64,000 nt of DNA from Catalinimonas alkaloidigena (lineage in GTDB: Bacteria; Bacteroidota; Bacteroidia; Cytophagales; Flexibacteraceae): NCBI RefSeq assembly GCF_900100765.1, contig NZ_FNFO01000007.1:124001-188000 (forward strand), written 5' to 3'. The notes below the pieces were generated by a model that saw only the letters and a program-made list of their open reading frames with translations, did not search any database and was not told the origin of the DNA. The translations under genes were made by a program, and so were the position numbers. Positions 35,058-44,100 of the stretch are shown one piece after another (within the stretch, counting starts at the first letter, position 1; every line of letters begins with the position of its first letter).

Positions 35058-35344
35058 CCCGCCACCAGATCAAAATCAGGAAAGAGCAGCTCACCAGTGG
35101 GCGCATTCGGCAACACCGCAATTTCCACGCGTTGTCGCACGAATACGCACGTGCGGCGCAACGGCAGCGCATCTTCAAATTTACGGCCATGATCGGCCTG
35201 TTGCTGGTTGTGGCCCTGGGCTTCTACGGGCTGGATCGTTGGCAGCGGCGGAGTTACCAGTCGGAAGCGCCGCCCCATCCCGAATTCCATCCGACCATCG
35301 TGACCGATACGGTCCTGACGCCTTTGCCACCGCCGCGGCGCTAG
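35054..35344 (+). CDS. small membrane protein coupled to the sigma factor (possible anti-sigma)
   Basis: 96 residues. A basic N-terminal cytoplasmic stretch of about 40 residues (MTRHQIKIRKEQLTSGRIRQ) precedes one transmembrane helix (AMIGLLLVVALGFYGL) and a short Pro-rich outer tail ending in LPPPRR. The ATG overlaps the sigma-factor stop (ATGA), so translation is coupled. Position and topology suggest an anti-sigma factor or a regulator partner, but it lacks a recognisable zinc (ZAS) motif and is shorter than typical anti-sigma proteins, so the role is inferred from context only. Confidence 0.7.
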   Translation: MTRHQIKIRKEQLTSGRIRQHRNFHALSHEYARAAQRQRIFKFTAMIGLLLVVALGFYGLDRWQRRSYQSEAPPHPEFHPTIVTDTVLTPLPPPRR

Positions 35345-35357
35345 CGGCCGCTGGCGG

Positions 35358-36134
35358 TTATGTGCGCGGCACGGGCCTGCGCGGCACAGCAAAGCGTTGT
35401 TCCTCGGGCGTCGTTTCCTGAGGGCCGTACCGCCGTTCCACAAACTGCACTTGTTCGGACTGCTGCAGCACCACGGTCGAGCACCGCGTGCCATACGTGG
35501 GCGTTGCGATAAACATAGTGCTCAAGGCACGTTCCCATTCGAGGCTGACCCCCGTGCTGGGGAGGGCAGTATCGCCGGGGCGGTCGGCGTTTTGCAGCAG
35601 CGCCAGCAGCGCATCGGGCGCGGGCGTAACCGCCCTATCCAGATGCTCTTTCAGCAGCGTTTTTCCCAACGTGACTTTCGGCCAGGGGGTGTTGAGCAGG
35701 TGGTTGCTGAGGCCGTGCACGCCCGGGGGCACCGCCCGCACCTCTTTTTCGATGTTCGAGTAATACCACACTTCGTCGGCTGTGCCGACCAACAGGTTAA
35801 ATCCGCTGTAATCGTCGGCGTGCCGGTCAATCGCTTGCAGGTACGCTTCGGGCTGGTGCGCCCCGCGCAGGAAGTTAGTAGGCAGTTCGCCCCGCGAGCG
35901 TGCGCCGCTTTGTTCTCGAACCGGATCGCGGTAGTTGGTCACCGCCGCCCAGCGTCCCTGCGGCGTTATGCCCAGCCAGGTGCCTCCCGCCTGCAAATCG
36001 CGCCCGGCCAGCAGCGACTCCCCCGGCCAGAACTGAGCGGGGGCTGTAGGGCGTCCGTAAAACTCGTCGCGGTTGGCGGCCAGGATCAGCGGATAATGGG
36101 GATGAACCTGCCAGGCAAAAAGGATTAAACACAT
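35358..36134 (-). CDS. NRDE (TANGO2-like) family protein
   Basis: 258 residues; start chosen at the ATG at 36134 because the family begins MC, with the Cys as the predicted N-terminal nucleophile of an Ntn-hydrolase fold (MCLILFAWQVHPHYPLILAA). The signature NRDEFYGRPT follows directly, and ALLAGRD.QAGGTWLGI and AAVTNYRDP match the family. The Eukarya homolog TANGO2 is linked to lipid or haem homeostasis; the bacterial reaction is unknown. It is convergent with the sigma-factor operon, only 13 bp from the previous stop. Confidence 0.9.
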   Translation of the reverse strand: MCLILFAWQVHPHYPLILAANRDEFYGRPTAPAQFWPGESLLAGRDLQAGGTWLGITPQGRWAAVTNYRDPVREQSGARSRGELPTNFLRGAHQPEAYLQAIDRHADDYSGFNLLVGTADEVWYYSNIEKEVRAVPPGVHGLSNHLLNTPWPKVTLGKTLLKEHLDRAVTPAPDALLALLQNADRPGDTALPSTGVSLEWERALSTMFIATPTYGTRCSTVVLQQSEQVQFVERRYGPQETTPEEQRFAVPRRPVPRT

Positions 36135-36165
36135 CGGATTGTTGTCATTCAGGGAGCAAGGTAGC

Positions 36166-36372
36166 TTACGAGCCGGAATTGGAGGTGTCGGGCGAAGCAC
36201 CGGAAGAAGGCGGGTCCGCTTTCTTGTATTTGCGGCCCGCCTCCCGAAGGGCGCGGTCTACGATCCATTCCAACTGTCCGTTTGTACTGCGAAACTCGTC
36301 GGCCGCCCAGTGCTCCACTGCTTCCATCATTTCGGGGCTCAGTCGCAATACAAAGGCTTTTTTCTTGGCCAT
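36166..36372 (-). CDS. Arc-like ribbon-helix-helix DNA-binding protein
   Basis: 68 residues. The N-terminal AKKKAFVLRLSPEMMEAVEH reads as the beta strand and first helix of a ribbon-helix-helix fold, and TNGQLEWIVDRALREAG as the second helix; the tail is Ser- and Pro-rich. It follows the SPFH gene by 23 bp on the same strand and is probably co-transcribed. RHH proteins often repress their own operon, and a palindrome that could serve as operator lies just upstream of the SPFH start at 37275-37301. Confidence 0.82.
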   Translation of the reverse strand: MAKKKAFVLRLSPEMMEAVEHWAADEFRSTNGQLEWIVDRALREAGRKYKKADPPSSGASPDTSNSGS

Positions 36373-36395
36373 GCCGTGGTGTGGTCGTGATAAAT

Positions 36396-37247
36396 CTACT
36401 GGTGTAACGTGCCGGTGTTGACGACCGGCGTCGCGTCTTTGTCGGAGCAGAGCACGACCATCAGGTTAGAGACCATCGCGGCTTTGCGCTCTTCGTCCAG
36501 GTCGACCAGCTCCTTCTTCGATAATTCGCTGAGCGCCATCTCCACCATGCCTACGGCCCCTTCTACAATTTTGTGCCGCGCCGCGACAATGGCTGTGGCC
36601 TGCTGGCGGCGCAACATGGCGTTGGCAATCTCCTCGGCATAGGCCAGATAGCCGATGCGCGCTTCGATCACGTGGATGCCCGCCATCGACAGACGCTCTT
36701 CCAGTTCGCGCTCCAGCGCTTCGTTCACTTCGTTAACGCCCGAACGGAGGGTAATCTCAGCCTGACCGTCTTCAAAGTTGTCGTACGGATACGAGCCCGC
36801 AAGTTTACGCACCGCCGCGTCGGTCTGTACTTTGACGAAGTTGGTATAGTTGTCTACTTCAAAACTCGCCTTGTAGGTATCCTTTACCTGCCACACCAGA
36901 ATGACCGAAATCATGATGGGGTTGCCGTGCAGGTCGTTCACCTTCAACCGTTCGCTGTCGAAATTGCGGGCGCGCAACGACACTGATTGCTTCAGAAGCA
37001 GCGGATTGACCCAGAAAAAGCCGTTTTTCTTGACGGTACCCTGGTAGTCGCCGAAGAGAATCAGGACCTTCGAACCGTTGGGATTGACGATGATAAAACC
37101 AAAGCTCAAAAAAGCGGTCAGCACCAGCAAGGAAGCACCCAGCCCAATGCTATGCAACGCAAACAGGCTAAACAAGCTACCGACTAACAACAGCAGCACG
37201 CCCACGAACATCAGGTACCCAGACAGAGGAGTGTGTATTTTTTCCAT
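36396..37247 (-). CDS. SPFH/Band 7 (stomatin-like) membrane protein
   Basis: 283 residues from the ATG at 37247 (MEKIHTPLSGYLMF). Two hydrophobic segments sit near the N-terminus (LMFVGVLLLLVGSLFSLFAL and LVLTAFLSFGFIIV). The Band 7 domain follows (NGSKVLILFGDYQGTVKKNG, FDSERLKVNDLHGNPIMISV, VKVQTDAAVRKLAGSYPYDN) with a long amphipathic helix (IANAMLRRQQATAIVAARHK). Such proteins form membrane-microdomain rings. The pairing with a small Arc-type regulator immediately downstream recurs in this phylum as far as I recall. The frame could start further upstream, but that would cover the palindrome at 37275. Confidence 0.9.
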   Translation of the reverse strand: MEKIHTPLSGYLMFVGVLLLLVGSLFSLFALHSIGLGASLLVLTAFLSFGFIIVNPNGSKVLILFGDYQGTVKKNGFFWVNPLLLKQSVSLRARNFDSERLKVNDLHGNPIMISVILVWQVKDTYKASFEVDNYTNFVKVQTDAAVRKLAGSYPYDNFEDGQAEITLRSGVNEVNEALERELEERLSMAGIHVIEARIGYLAYAEEIANAMLRRQQATAIVAARHKIVEGAVGMVEMALSELSKKELVDLDEERKAAMVSNLMVVLCSDKDATPVVNTGTLHQ

Positions 37248-37274
37248 GGATTTTACGAGGCTAAGGGTGTAATT

Positions 37275-37301
37275 AAAATGATATTGCAATGATATCATTT
37301 T
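37275..37301. promoter_or_regulatory. palindromic putative operator upstream of the SPFH-RHH operon
   Basis: Perfect 10-bp inverted repeat AAAATGATAT / ATATCATTTT separated by 7 bp, starting 28 bp upstream of the SPFH start codon. Half-sites of about 6 bp (TGATAT) spaced this way suit a ribbon-helix-helix dimer-of-dimers. Autoregulation by the RHH protein is an inference from position. Confidence 0.55.
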
Positions 37302-37665
37302 GGGCGGGGCATTTGCAAGCATTTTGTACTCCTCTAGAACCTTTCATCACATTTTCCAGCTTTCCCTAGGCCTTTCGTTTTTTTGGTTATATTGGGCCAC
37401 ATATCGCAAAAAAACCTATAAAGAAGGTTCGATATTGAACTTTTTTTAGAGAATTCTAGCTATTTTTGCTAGCTTATTAAAAGTAAACTTATAATTGCAA
37501 CCATAACCGGAGCTACTCTCGTATTGCTCATGCGAGCCTAAGCTTCGGCATCCACCGCACAGGCGTTGACATTCGCAGGGAGAAGATGTCGACTAGTAAC
37601 AACCAAAAACACCGATCGCCTTTGCAATAAGGCTTCTTGTGGCCGGATCATTTTAATTTTTGCTT
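37302..37665. other. intergenic region between the SPFH operon and the sulfotransferase gene
   Basis: 364 bp without a supported gene. The left 190 bp are AT-rich and probably contain divergent promoters. A small hairpin-like stretch TAGCTATTTTTGCTAGC lies at about 37458-37474. Nothing else is recognised. Confidence 0.5.
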
Positions 37666-38682
37666 ATGCAACCGATATTCATTGGTGGGTGCGAGCGTAG
37701 TGGAACTACTATGTTGGGGAGCATGCTGTCGGCTCATCCCAACTACCAGGCAACGCCGGAGTCGCAATTCAAAAACTACCTTTTTAATTGGTTTGATTAT
37801 CCGGATACGCTGCAACCGGACGAGTGCCGGCGTATTCTGGACTTTTTACCTACCAACTTCCGGTTCCGCCTGTGGAATTTGGTGGCCGATAAAGAAGCAC
37901 TTCTGGAGGCGTGTCGAACGCGTTCCATCGGCGGACTTCTGGTCGAACTGGCCCGTCAGTACGCCTGGCAGGTAGCCCGCAATGCACACGCCACGGTCTG
38001 GATCGACCACAGTCCCGATAACATTTCGCTCACCCGGGAATTATTACATTACTTACCCGAGGCGCGTTTCATTCACATTGTGCGCGATGGGCGGGCCATC
38101 GCCGCTTCGGTGCTCCCCCTCGATTGGGGCCCCAATACCATCAAAGGCGCGGCCGACCTGTGGACGCAGCGCCTGGCGCAAGGGTTTACGGCCGAACAGG
38201 CACTGAAAGCATCGGGCCGCTTCACCACCCTGCGTTACGAAGATCTGGTGTGCGATCCGGAGATGACGCTCCGCAAACTGTGTGCGGAAATCAACCTGGA
38301 GTTTCATCCGAACATGCTGACCGGCAACGGGTTGCAAACGACCGTGTACAACAGTCGCCAGCATGCTTTGGTGGGCAAAGCACCCGAAAAGGATCGCATC
38401 AACGCCTGGGAAGAGCAATTGCAGCCGCGCCAGATCGAGATTTTTGAGTGGATGACCGAGCCTATGCTCCGCAACCTGGATTATCCGCTGAAGTTCAACG
38501 GAAAAGCGCGTGCTCCCAAACGTACCGAGTGGTTGCAGATGGAAGTAGAGCATTACCTGGGCAAGGTTAAAAACGTGATTCGCCGGAAAAAGCGAATCAA
38601 GCGCGCCCTGTTGACCGCACCTAAAACCTCCATCAGCGAGCAGCGGGTGGTGCAGGTCGGCGCGCTTTCGGCCGGCGCCTGA
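37666..38682 (+). CDS. sulfotransferase family protein
   Basis: 338 residues from the ATG at 37666. The 5'-phosphosulfate-binding loop IFIGGCERSGTTMLGSML is at the N-terminus, and the 3'-phosphate-binding segment RFIHIVRDGRAIAASVLPLD is near residue 130. These are the two PAPS-binding motifs of sulfotransferases. A basic C-terminal tail (VIRRKKRIKRALL) may contact membrane. The acceptor (lipid, glycan or protein) is unknown. Its stop codon abuts that of the convergent SulP transporter gene with no gap, an arrangement that may reflect a shared sulfate theme. Confidence 0.88.
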   Translation: MQPIFIGGCERSGTTMLGSMLSAHPNYQATPESQFKNYLFNWFDYPDTLQPDECRRILDFLPTNFRFRLWNLVADKEALLEACRTRSIGGLLVELARQYAWQVARNAHATVWIDHSPDNISLTRELLHYLPEARFIHIVRDGRAIAASVLPLDWGPNTIKGAADLWTQRLAQGFTAEQALKASGRFTTLRYEDLVCDPEMTLRKLCAEINLEFHPNMLTGNGLQTTVYNSRQHALVGKAPEKDRINAWEEQLQPRQIEIFEWMTEPMLRNLDYPLKFNGKARAPKRTEWLQMEVEHYLGKVKNVIRRKKRIKRALLTAPKTSISEQRVVQVGALSAGA

Positions 38683-40929
38683 TTACCCTTCAGAAGGTGT
38701 GGGCTGCAACCGGACCTGTTGCGCAGTGCGCGCGCAGATGATGTGCGCCAGCCGTTCGCTGAAGTGAAGCATCTTCATGATTTCTTTGGGACTAGACAGG
38801 CGTACTTGTTTGAAAATAAGAAGCGCCCGGCCGTTGCTTTCCAAGTAATAGCGGTCGTTCTGCTCCAGAAAACGGATGAGGGTCGGCGTGAAGAACCGTC
38901 GCAGGGCTTCTTCGTTTTGTCCATGGAGGTAATAAAGCGACGAAAATGTAGGGAACTCCGTGAAATCAATGTCGCGTTGTCCCGTCCAGGCGCGTAACCT
39001 GTCCACCAGCCCTTCCCGCTCCAGCCGAAACGCGGGCATCCGTACCGGAACGTGCACTACCTGAAGGGTCGCGTGGTACTCCTCTTTGGCCAACAGCGCG
39101 CCCTCTGCAAACGTCACATCGCTCACTTCCCAGCGTGTATCCAACGTCGGGTAAGTCCCCGCCAATCGATTACGATTGAATTCCAGCGGACGGGTGCTGA
39201 AGAACGCAAAGCTGCGCAGCGACGTTACGTGCCAGTTGCGTTCAGGATCGAATCCCCAGGCCCGCACGGCCGCGGCCTGCTTCAGTTTCTGCTGGCGGTG
39301 CGTCAGCCGGCGGGGCGGGTGGGTCTCCAGCACATGCAACGCAAACGGATGGCTCGAAGACGTGCGATGGATGCTCAGCCCCGTAATGTCGAACGAGCCG
39401 CCTTGCCGCGTGTAGTCTTCCGCAAATTGATGGACCGTCTCCAACACCGTATAGTCGATCAGGCGGGCATGCGAGAAATCCGCGACTACTTCCTGGCCTA
39501 ACGGCAGCTTCCGCAACTGTTTTTGCAGGCCAATCAGGTTGAAGAAGTTGATGATCCCCTTTATCTTAACGTGCAGGGCCGCTTCCTGTTCGGCCACCAC
39601 CCGAATGGACGGGGAGGACAGGTACCGGAAAAACGTCTGGTACGGCAAGTTTGACCGAAGTCCGTGCACCAACAGCGTAAACGCAATGCCGACGCCGATG
39701 CCCCCGATTAGACCCAGCAGCAACGTCGCCAGAATGGTAATGACAAAAACCAGCAGCTGCTCCCAACCTTTCTGGCTCTGTTCGGCAAATACTTTAGGAG
39801 CGGTCAGTTTGTAGCCCGTAAAAATCAGAATGGCGGCAAGCGCAGCCAGCGGTACTTTCTGGATGAGGCCACCCAGCAACAGGACGAACACCAGCAGGAA
39901 GGCTCCGTGAAAAAAATTCGCCCAGCGCGTGGCCGCCCCGTGGTTGATGTTGACCGAACTGCGTGCAATCACCGTGCTGACGGGCAAGCCGCCGAGCAGG
40001 CCAGACAGCACGGTAGAAACCCCAATGCCGATCAACTCCCGGTTGTAGTGCGTCTTGCGCCGGTACGGGTCCAGGCGCTCGATGGCTTTGCAACTCAGCA
40101 GCGACTCCAGCGAAGAAACCAGCGTGACGGACAGCACCACCCACCAAAACGCCGGCTGATCGACTTTACCGAAATCGGGCAACAGAAAACTCTGCAGCAG
40201 ATCGTCGGGTAGCTGAATAAGGAGTTCGGGCCCTACTTTAAATTGATAGTGCCCCCAGGTGATGTGGCGCGCCCAAAAGAAGTTGAACAAAAAGCCTAGC
40301 GGGACCGCAAACAGCAAGACCCACATGGGCGACGGAATGAACCGAACGACCGAATTACGCACTTTAGGGTGTAAGATCAGGATGGCCAACCCGGCGACGG
40401 CAATCAGCGTGGTGTAAGGATTCAGGTCGGCCAGGCTAGACGGAATTTCGATCAGCGTACCCAGCGAAGAGGCAGCGCCCGATTGCTGGCCCAACGAGAC
40501 GTGCACCTGTTTGCTGATGATCATAATGCCGATGGCAGCCAGCATGCCTTGCACCACCGAGGCTGGAAACGAATCGCCGAACTTGCCCAGCCGCAGCGCA
40601 CCCAGCAGCACCTGCAAGACGCCAGCCACGATAAAGGCCGCCAGCACGTACCGGAAACCGTGAACGGCGTCGTCGCCCAGCGCTTGTACTCCGGCCAGGG
40701 TTACGACGATCAGCCCGTTGCCGGGACCGCTGATGCTGATGGGGTGGCCCCGAAAAAAAGTGGTTAGCAAGCCGCCGATCACGGCCGGAATCAGCCCCGC
40801 CATCGGTGGCGCTCCCGACGCCAGGGCAATGCCCAGTCCTAAGGGAAGGGCAACGAGCGAAACACTAAAGCCAGCAATCAGGTCATTTTTCCAGGAAGAA
40901 GAACGTGTGGTAAAGGTCGGTGCAGACAA
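38683..40929 (-). CDS. SulP-family inorganic anion transporter with C-terminal extension
   Basis: About 748 residues if a TTG at 40929 is used. No ATG occurs before the first helices, a TTG at 40965 is also in frame, and the open frame continues to 41175, so the true start is uncertain. The transmembrane core is typical: LIAGFSVSLVALPLGLGIAL, GPGNGLIVVTLAGVQALG, GLLGGLPVSTVIARSSVNIN. A STAS domain follows (INFFNLIGLQKQLRKLPLGQ, VVADFSHARLIDYTVLETVH). About 230 further residues (PERNWHVTSLRSFAFFSTRP onward) are beyond the normal STAS end and unrecognised. Transports sulfate, bicarbonate or similar anions. Divergent from the AsmA-like gene. Confidence 0.9.
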   Translation of the reverse strand: MSAPTFTTRSSSWKNDLIAGFSVSLVALPLGLGIALASGAPPMAGLIPAVIGGLLTTFFRGHPISISGPGNGLIVVTLAGVQALGDDAVHGFRYVLAAFIVAGVLQVLLGALRLGKFGDSFPASVVQGMLAAIGIMIISKQVHVSLGQQSGAASSLGTLIEIPSSLADLNPYTTLIAVAGLAILILHPKVRNSVVRFIPSPMWVLLFAVPLGFLFNFFWARHITWGHYQFKVGPELLIQLPDDLLQSFLLPDFGKVDQPAFWWVVLSVTLVSSLESLLSCKAIERLDPYRRKTHYNRELIGIGVSTVLSGLLGGLPVSTVIARSSVNINHGAATRWANFFHGAFLLVFVLLLGGLIQKVPLAALAAILIFTGYKLTAPKVFAEQSQKGWEQLLVFVITILATLLLGLIGGIGVGIAFTLLVHGLRSNLPYQTFFRYLSSPSIRVVAEQEAALHVKIKGIINFFNLIGLQKQLRKLPLGQEVVADFSHARLIDYTVLETVHQFAEDYTRQGGSFDITGLSIHRTSSSHPFALHVLETHPPRRLTHRQQKLKQAAAVRAWGFDPERNWHVTSLRSFAFFSTRPLEFNRNRLAGTYPTLDTRWEVSDVTFAEGALLAKEEYHATLQVVHVPVRMPAFRLEREGLVDRLRAWTGQRDIDFTEFPTFSSLYYLHGQNEEALRRFFTPTLIRFLEQNDRYYLESNGRALLIFKQVRLSSPKEIMKMLHFSERLAHIICARTAQQVRLQPTPSEG

Positions 40930-41174
40930 AAGAGGTGAAAGTTGGTGGTGGTCAGTTGGATACAAAGTGCCGCCCAAGCGGTGCAGAAAAGCGATGAAAA
41001 TAGGCGAAACACCGTTGAGTTCCAAACCTGCGGGCGAAAAGCCCGCCTGGCGGGCAGGGCCGTCTCGGTTTCGCAGAAAGTTTCGGGTATTCCTAGCAAG
41101 TGCTAAGAAACAAGGCACGAATGCACGATTTATGTGTGTTGAAATCTGTATAATTGGCTTTTTATCAGAACTCA

Positions 41175-44100
41175 ATGAAGGAGGCTACGCCGAAGAAGCG
41201 TAAGGTACGTCGCCGAATAGGGTGGATCTTTTTGCTCAGCCTGCTATCCATCGTGGTGCTGGTGCAGGTACTGCTGTACTACTACGCAACGCCTCTGCTG
41301 AAAACGTATCTGCAGCGCTCGGTGGCCGCGCAAAGCGGCGGCTATTACGCCATCGATTTCGATGCCCTACGCATCAACCTGTCGGCCCGTAGCCTGACCA
41401 TCAGCCAGTTTCATTTGTACCCGGACACGGCCGTGGTGGACCATCTGCCCGACTCGGCCCGGCAGGATGCATCGCTGTACGAGGTGCATATTCCTACGCT
41501 GGAGTTGAACAACCTCCGCGCGTATCAATATTACCAACACCGCATCATCAGCTTTAAGCAGGTTCTGGTCAAAGGTCCGGAGGTAAATGTCATCGGGGTG
41601 CCGCAGCGCGCGAACCCTTCGCACGACAACCTGATCCGTACGCTCTACGAATTGGTACCCGAAACCATCCAACGCCTGCAAGTCGACCGGCTCGAACTGG
41701 TAAACGGCGATTTTGGCCTGTTTACGGGCGACACGCTGGCTGAGCAGCTCTCGAAAGCGGAGGAACTGACCATTGCGCTCAAGAATTTCCGCATCGATTC
41801 AGCGGCGTTGTTCAACCCCTCACGGATCTTCTACTCGGACGATATCGAGTTCCGGCTGCGCAATTTCGGGCTGGAACTGGCCGACAACCTGCACCGGATG
41901 CACGCCGGTGAGGTAAGCATCAGCAAGCAAACCGGCGTGGTCCGGGTAGAGAACTTTCACCTGGCGGCCGATCCCCCCGCCGCCGCGGGGCAGATCGATC
42001 CCCGCATGCGGCTGTACGTGACGGTTCCCCAGTTTGAGTTGCAACTGAAAAATCTGGACCAGGCCTACTTCAAACGGGTTGTCAACATTGACCACGTACA
42101 CTGGCGTACGCCCACCATCCGGTGCTACCGCCCCACGACTTCCGACGCCCCGGCAATGCCCGAACAGTCGCTCGATTCGCTGTCGTTCGAGCTGTATCCG
42201 TTGGTAGCCAACTACCTGCAGTCGCTCACGATCGACACCCTTTCGATTGGCGAGGGGAAGTTCGAACTGTACCGCGACAACCTTGCACATCCCGATAGCC
42301 TGCCCCGCCTTCAGGTCGACAACCTGACCCTGGCGTTGCGACATTTCCGGATCGACGCGACGGCCAGTCGGGACACCAGCCTGATTTTCAATGCTCAGGA
42401 CTTTGAACTGACGCTTAACAATTTCCTGCTGGGGCTGTCGGACAAGCGGCACCAGGTGCGGGCCGAAAGCGTAAAAGTCTCGACCATCACGTCCGAAATT
42501 CAGGCGCAGCGTGTGTCGGTACGCCCGCTACCCTCAATACGCGGACCGTTCCGCGAAACCACAGAGCTGTACCGGATTCAGGTGCCGGAAGTACACATGA
42601 ATTCGGTGGATCTGCATCGCCTCTACCACGCGGGCGAACTGACCATGGCCTTGCTGAGCGTGGCGCAGGCGAGTGCCGACCTGAGCCGCCATGGACCTAC
42701 GCGCATCGATACCGTCGACGCCTCGCCGCGTTTGTACACGCTCATTGCCGAAGAGGTCAATCTCGTAGAAGTCGATACGCTGCGGCTGCGGCGGGGCACG
42801 GTGCAACTGGCGCGCTATTGGGGCACGCAAAACGATACGTTGTCGGCCGGGCAGGTCTCGTTCGACCTATTTCACTTCCGCCTGGATTCGACGACGCTGT
42901 ACCGCGACGACCGGGTATTTTATGCGGACGATCTGGAGTTTCGGCTGGCCGATTACTCCCTCCGCCTTTCGGACAACATTCACCAGTTCAGGGCGGCGCA
43001 GGTCGGCATTTCGACACTCCGCTCTGAAGTCTATGCACGCGACATTCGCATCTTTCCGACCGATGGGGGCAGTCTGTCGCATCGTCTGGAGCGACGACAA
43101 CAGAACGCGACGTTCGATGTGTTGGTGCCAGAGGTCCGCGTGCGAGGGGCGGACATTCGGCGGGCCTATTTCCAGCGCCGCCTGCGCATTGGCGACATCG
43201 AAGTGACGGACCCGCACCTGGAGCTGACGCGCTTTGCGGGCATGAACAAAAACCGGACGCAAGACCACGAGCGCCTCGATCTGTATTCGCTGATTTCCGA
43301 CTACCTGTGGTCCATCGAAGTCAATAAGATGCGACTCTTAAACGGGGAGCTTACGTTCCAGGTGCAGAAAGAAGGGGAGACCAACATCTTGTTTCAGCAC
43401 GAGGTTTCGGCCGAAATGACACGTTTTTACCTGGATGCCCAGGCCGATCAGAGTGATCGTCTGTTCTACGCCGACGACATCGACGTCCTAATTCGGGACT
43501 ATACGCTCTTTTTGCCCGACAGTCTGCATCAGGTGAAGGCGGGCCAATTGGTGCTCTCTACCGGACGCTCCGAAATCGTCGCTTCAGAAGTACAGCTTTT
43601 TCCGGCCGCACAAGAGAGCTACGGGGAGGACGTCCGGCGGTTGTACCGCGTGCAAATGCCGCAGATCCGCATGTCGCAGGTAGACCTGAAGCGATTGTAC
43701 GAAGACAATAAGTTGTACGTAACCGGACTGACGCTGGCAGAACCCACCATCGAGATTGCATGGCTGCCTGCCGCGACGGAACGCAAAAAGAAAGTGCGCA
43801 GCATTGAGCGCCAGCGGGCACCTACCATGCCCCGGTCGCTGCGCGAGGTACACGTACAACAAGTGCGCGTCGAGAAAGGCAAACTGGTGGTCAGCCAGCA
43901 GGAGGCCGATGGCCGTTCCAACGAGTTTTCGTCGGCGTCGGTCGATCTATCGCTTCGCAACTTCGACCTGGACGACCAGCGGCTCCGCTCACAGAGCCTG
44001 TTGGGATTGCTTTCCAACAACTTGAACGTACAACTCCAGCAGTATACCTGGAAGCTGCCCGATAGCTTGCATGTGTTGCAGGCAGGGTCGATTCGCTTCA

